The notes below the pieces were generated by a model. That model searched no databases, was not told the origin of the DNA, and worked only from the letters and a program-made list of their open reading frames with translations. The translations under genes were made by a program, and so were the position numbers. Positions 13,880-16,519 of a stretch of DNA of 16,519 nucleotides are shown one piece after another. The number at the start of each line of letters is the position of its first letter. Position 1 is the stretch's first letter. The stretch is from Candidatus Schekmanbacteria bacterium GWA2_38_11 (lineage in GTDB: Bacteria; Schekmanbacteria; GWA2-38-11): the NCBI GenBank assembly GCA_001790645.1, contig MGDB01000154.1, forward strand, positions 1-16,519, written 5' to 3'.

Positions 13880-14977
13880 TCACTGTGCTATCCCACTCTC
13901 CTCATTTGAAAAAGAGCTTTCATTTGCATATTTTGCACTGCTTATTGCAGTTACAACATAATAATATTTTAACCCTTTTGCAGCAGAGGTATCATCAAAA
14001 TATTCTTCTCTAATTAATTCCTTATTAAGAAGTTCATAGTCTTTGCCAGAGGTCTTGCTCCTGTATACCCTGTAACCCAGTAAATCTGGTTCCACATTCC
14101 TTTCCCAGGAAAGGCTTACCTTCCCCATTCCTCCTACAGCCTCTAAGCTTCTTGGCGCTTGCGGAGGAACAAGGTTCTTATTTTCAATTTCAACAATATT
14201 TGAATCAGCGCTCTCATGCCACGGCGGATAATGGTTATCCACTGCCCTTATAAAATAAGAATAGGCAACATCTTTCTCAAGATCCATATCTACGTATCTT
14301 TCCTTTTTTATAAGGATCTTATTAATTGCCATATATGCTTTCTGGTCTATCTTCTTGCGGTAGATATTATAGCCCACAAGGTTCTTAAGCGGCTTCCCTT
14401 CTATATCAAGTACAGGCAGCTCCCACTGCAGGAGAATATAATTCTCTTTTACTTCTGCCCTTAAATTTTTTGGAGGCCCCGGCTCAAAAGAAAAATACAC
14501 ATCAACCGTATCAGAGATGGCTATTAACTGCTCTTCCCTGTCAAAGCCTGCTACTACGTAATGGTACCATTTTTCCCTTGTAAAGCCGTTATGGTCTGTA
14601 TATTCTATCTCACGAGATAGATCCTGGATCTCCTTAACCTCTATACTTCCAATCACGTTAAAAGCCTCCGCTATGCTAACACCCTCCACCTTTTCTTTGT
14701 TAGGGGGTAACCTGTAAATCTTAAATTCTTTTATTCCTGGTAATGGCGCACTCTTATCCTTTTTCTTCGGGATTTCCCAGTAGAGTTCTACCTCTCCCTC
14801 CCGGGCTTCACCGGATATATTTGTAATTTTTATAAGCTCAACTTCTTTTGGAACCTGCGGCGGACCTTTCCTGCCGCATCCTGTAACACTGCAAAGGACT
14901 AACAATAATAAAACAAAGAAAGTTCCGGCAGAATAAAAAAGAAAAGCTAAGCTGGAATATTTTTTTTTATACTCCAT
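13880..14977 (-). CDS. Lipoprotein with LptM-like N-terminus and three FN3-like domains
   Basis: The 365-residue product starts with a basic N-terminus, a hydrophobic segment (about 10-30) and a lipobox V31-T32-G33-C34, so it should be lipidated at C34 and anchored in a membrane. The mature end reads CGRKGPPQVP. This closely resembles LptM/YifL (CGxKGPL-type), the small lipoprotein that binds the LPS translocon LptDE and is often encoded next to lysA or dapF. Unlike LptM it continues with three fibronectin-III-like repeats, at about 45-160, 165-265 and 270-362. Each has W-x-x-P or SWE-type strand B motifs and Y-x-I/V-YR strand C motifs (FKIYR, YNIYR, YRVYR). It sits 7 nt before lysA and 91 nt after argH. 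The role is inferred: envelope scaffold or LptM analogue. Confidence 0.85.
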   Translation of the reverse strand: MEYKKKYSSLAFLFYSAGTFFVLLLLVLCSVTGCGRKGPPQVPKEVELIKITNISGEAREGEVELYWEIPKKKDKSAPLPGIKEFKIYRLPPNKEKVEGVSIAEAFNVIGSIEVKEIQDLSREIEYTDHNGFTREKWYHYVVAGFDREEQLIAISDTVDVYFSFEPGPPKNLRAEVKENYILLQWELPVLDIEGKPLKNLVGYNIYRKKIDQKAYMAINKILIKKERYVDMDLEKDVAYSYFIRAVDNHYPPWHESADSNIVEIENKNLVPPQAPRSLEAVGGMGKVSLSWERNVEPDLLGYRVYRSKTSGKDYELLNKELIREEYFDDTSAAKGLKYYYVVTAISSAKYANESSFSNEESGIAQ

Positions 14978-15068
14978 TCTCTAAATCTTTCCATTCAGAT
15001 TTTCTATGAGATCCCTGGAAAAATGGTAAAAACCTTTTACTATAGTCATAAACTTTAGGTTACAGAAA

Positions 15069-16475
15069 TCAAGAGAACTTAAAAAAACTTCCCCGGAGTT
15101 CCTTTTTCGCCTCCCTGATCATTCTAACAACATTTCCCCTTGCTGTTCCGCCATAAGATATCTTGCTGTCAACTGAATGCTCAACGGCTATGCAACTTAT
15201 TACATCCTTATCAAAACTTTTATGAAACTTTTTAAATTCAGATAAATCTAATTTATTTAAGGTCTTCCTCTTATCAATGCAATATCTTACCAATTTTCCA
15301 ACAACTTCATGGGATTCCCTGAAAGCTAAACCTTTTTTCACAAGATAATCTGATATATCAGTAGCAGTTAGAAAACCGGCACATGCCTTCTCCTGCATCT
15401 TTTCTTCTTTTACCTTCAGATTTGAAATCACATCTTTTAATATCACGAGTGAATTTTTCACTGTATCAACAGAATCAAAGAGAGCCTCTTTATCCTCCTG
15501 CAGGTCGCGGTTATAAGAAAGAGGAAGAGACTTTAATATTGTCAGCATAGTTATCAGATTCCCGTATACCCTACCTGTTTTCCCTCTGATAAGTTCCGGC
15601 ACATCGGGATTTTTTTTCTGAGGCATCATACTGCTCCCTGTGCAGAATGAATCAGAGATTTCAATAAAATTAAACTCTGAGGATGACCACAGGATCAGTT
15701 CCTCGCATAGCCTGCTTAAGTGCATCATCAGTATGGAAGCAAAGGCGAGGTAATCAATCACAAAGTCCCTGTCACTCACTGTATCCAAACTGTTTTTAGT
15801 GACCCTTGAGAATTTCAAAAGCTTTGCCACATATTCCCTGTCAATCGGGAAAGAGGTTCCAGCCAATGCCCCTGCACCAAGGGGAAGCACATCAGTTCTC
15901 CAGTAACATAAAACTAACCTCTCATAATCTCTTTCAAGCATTTCATAATATGCCATCAGGTGATGAGAAAATAAAACAGGCTGAGCCTGCTGCATGTGGG
16001 TATAGCCCGGCATTATGCACTGCAGATTATTTTCAGCTATCTTAATAATTGCTTTCTGAAGCTCCTTTAAAGCCAGACCTGTCTCCTTTATCTCGTCCTT
16101 CAGAAAAAGCCTTACATCAAGGGCAACCTGGTCATTCCTGCTTCTTGCAGTATGGAGTTTCCCGCCCACTTTTCCTATTTTCTCAATCAATCTTCTCTCA
16201 ACGTTCATGTGGATATCTTCAAGTTCTTCCCTGAACGGAAAGACACCATTCTCAATTTCCTTTAATATGCTATTTAGCCCGTTTATAATCTTCCCCGCCT
16301 CTTCCCTTTTTATTATTTTACACTTCTCAAGCATCATGCAGTGGGCAATACTCCCCTCTATATCATATTTATATAGCCTTTTATCAAAGTGGAGTGAGCA
16401 GGTAAACTTCTCCACTATCTTTGCAGTGGACTCAGTAAATCTGCCATCCCACAATTTTCTTTTATTGTTCTTCAT
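15069..16475 (-). CDS. argH: Argininosuccinate lyase
   Basis: ArgH cleaves argininosuccinate to arginine and fumarate, the last step of arginine synthesis. The 468-residue length is usual for this tetrameric cytosolic enzyme. The start KLWDGRF is typical. The substrate-binding HTARSRNDQ lies at 108-116, GYTHMQQAQP holds catalytic H160, and the flexible signature loop GSSMMPQKKNP at 280-290 has the catalytic serine (S281). No strong ribosome binding site is visible before the ATG at 16475, and only 44 nt of upstream sequence remain, so its promoter cannot be judged. It leads a minus-strand run through the lipoprotein, lysA, dapF and dapA. Confidence 0.97.
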   Translation of the reverse strand: MKNNKRKLWDGRFTESTAKIVEKFTCSLHFDKRLYKYDIEGSIAHCMMLEKCKIIKREEAGKIINGLNSILKEIENGVFPFREELEDIHMNVERRLIEKIGKVGGKLHTARSRNDQVALDVRLFLKDEIKETGLALKELQKAIIKIAENNLQCIMPGYTHMQQAQPVLFSHHLMAYYEMLERDYERLVLCYWRTDVLPLGAGALAGTSFPIDREYVAKLLKFSRVTKNSLDTVSDRDFVIDYLAFASILMMHLSRLCEELILWSSSEFNFIEISDSFCTGSSMMPQKKNPDVPELIRGKTGRVYGNLITMLTILKSLPLSYNRDLQEDKEALFDSVDTVKNSLVILKDVISNLKVKEEKMQEKACAGFLTATDISDYLVKKGLAFRESHEVVGKLVRYCIDKRKTLNKLDLSEFKKFHKSFDKDVISCIAVEHSVDSKISYGGTARGNVVRMIREAKKELRGSFFKFS

Positions 16476-16519
16476 GATAGCTTATCTAAAAAATTGATTA
16501 CACAAATATTATTAGACTG

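Noticed and set aside
1..16519. CRISPR array or phage genes
   Set aside because: No regularly spaced direct repeats with unique spacers and no structural, integrase or lysis-type proteins were seen on either strand.

Overview
The window is AT-rich bacterial chromosomal DNA (about 40% G+C by eye) made almost entirely of recognisable housekeeping genes. A Gram-negative cell is suggested by a lipoprotein with an LptM-like start placed next to lysA. AT-rich degenerate repeats and several REP-like palindrome families lie between genes. This look, plus the gene content, is typical of uncultured Deltaproteobacteria-like, Nitrospirota or Schekmanbacteria-type lineages. That placement is an impression, not a demonstrated assignment.

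Layout. Positions 1-62 look like the outer end of an insertion sequence lying to the left. A sigma70-type promoter (79-107) then precedes a plus-strand block: galU (UDP-glucose synthesis), an Hsp20 small heat-shock protein, lon protease, a DUF177/YceD protein, rpmF (ribosomal protein L32), plsX (phospholipid synthesis), a CAU tRNA, and, after about 400 bases of repeat-rich DNA, a GYD-domain protein. A perfect 16-bp hairpin at 6852-6896 separates this block from convergent minus-strand genes.

The minus-strand part begins, in transcription order, at the right edge: argH (arginine synthesis), a lipoprotein with three FN3-like domains, lysA, dapF, dapA and, detached, dapB, followed by an RRM RNA-binding protein with its own promoter and a long structured leader. 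argH to dapA looks like one arginine/lysine (diaminopimelate) operon. It supplies lysine and the meso-diaminopimelate used in peptidoglycan.

Between dapA and dapB lies a 2.25-kb accessory segment (8439-10690). It holds a HicA/HicB toxin-antitoxin pair, a small secreted protein of unknown function, an MNT-fold nucleotidyltransferase related to AbiEii-type proteins, and a cluster of hairpin repeats. It is the only clearly accessory part of the window and has the best claim to recent gene traffic.

I see no clear new multi-gene system. The best leads are the alternative RNA structures in the leader of the RRM gene, the LptM-like N-terminus fused to FN3 domains beside lysA, and the accessory island that splits the dap genes, with weak attC-like signs around its cassettes.
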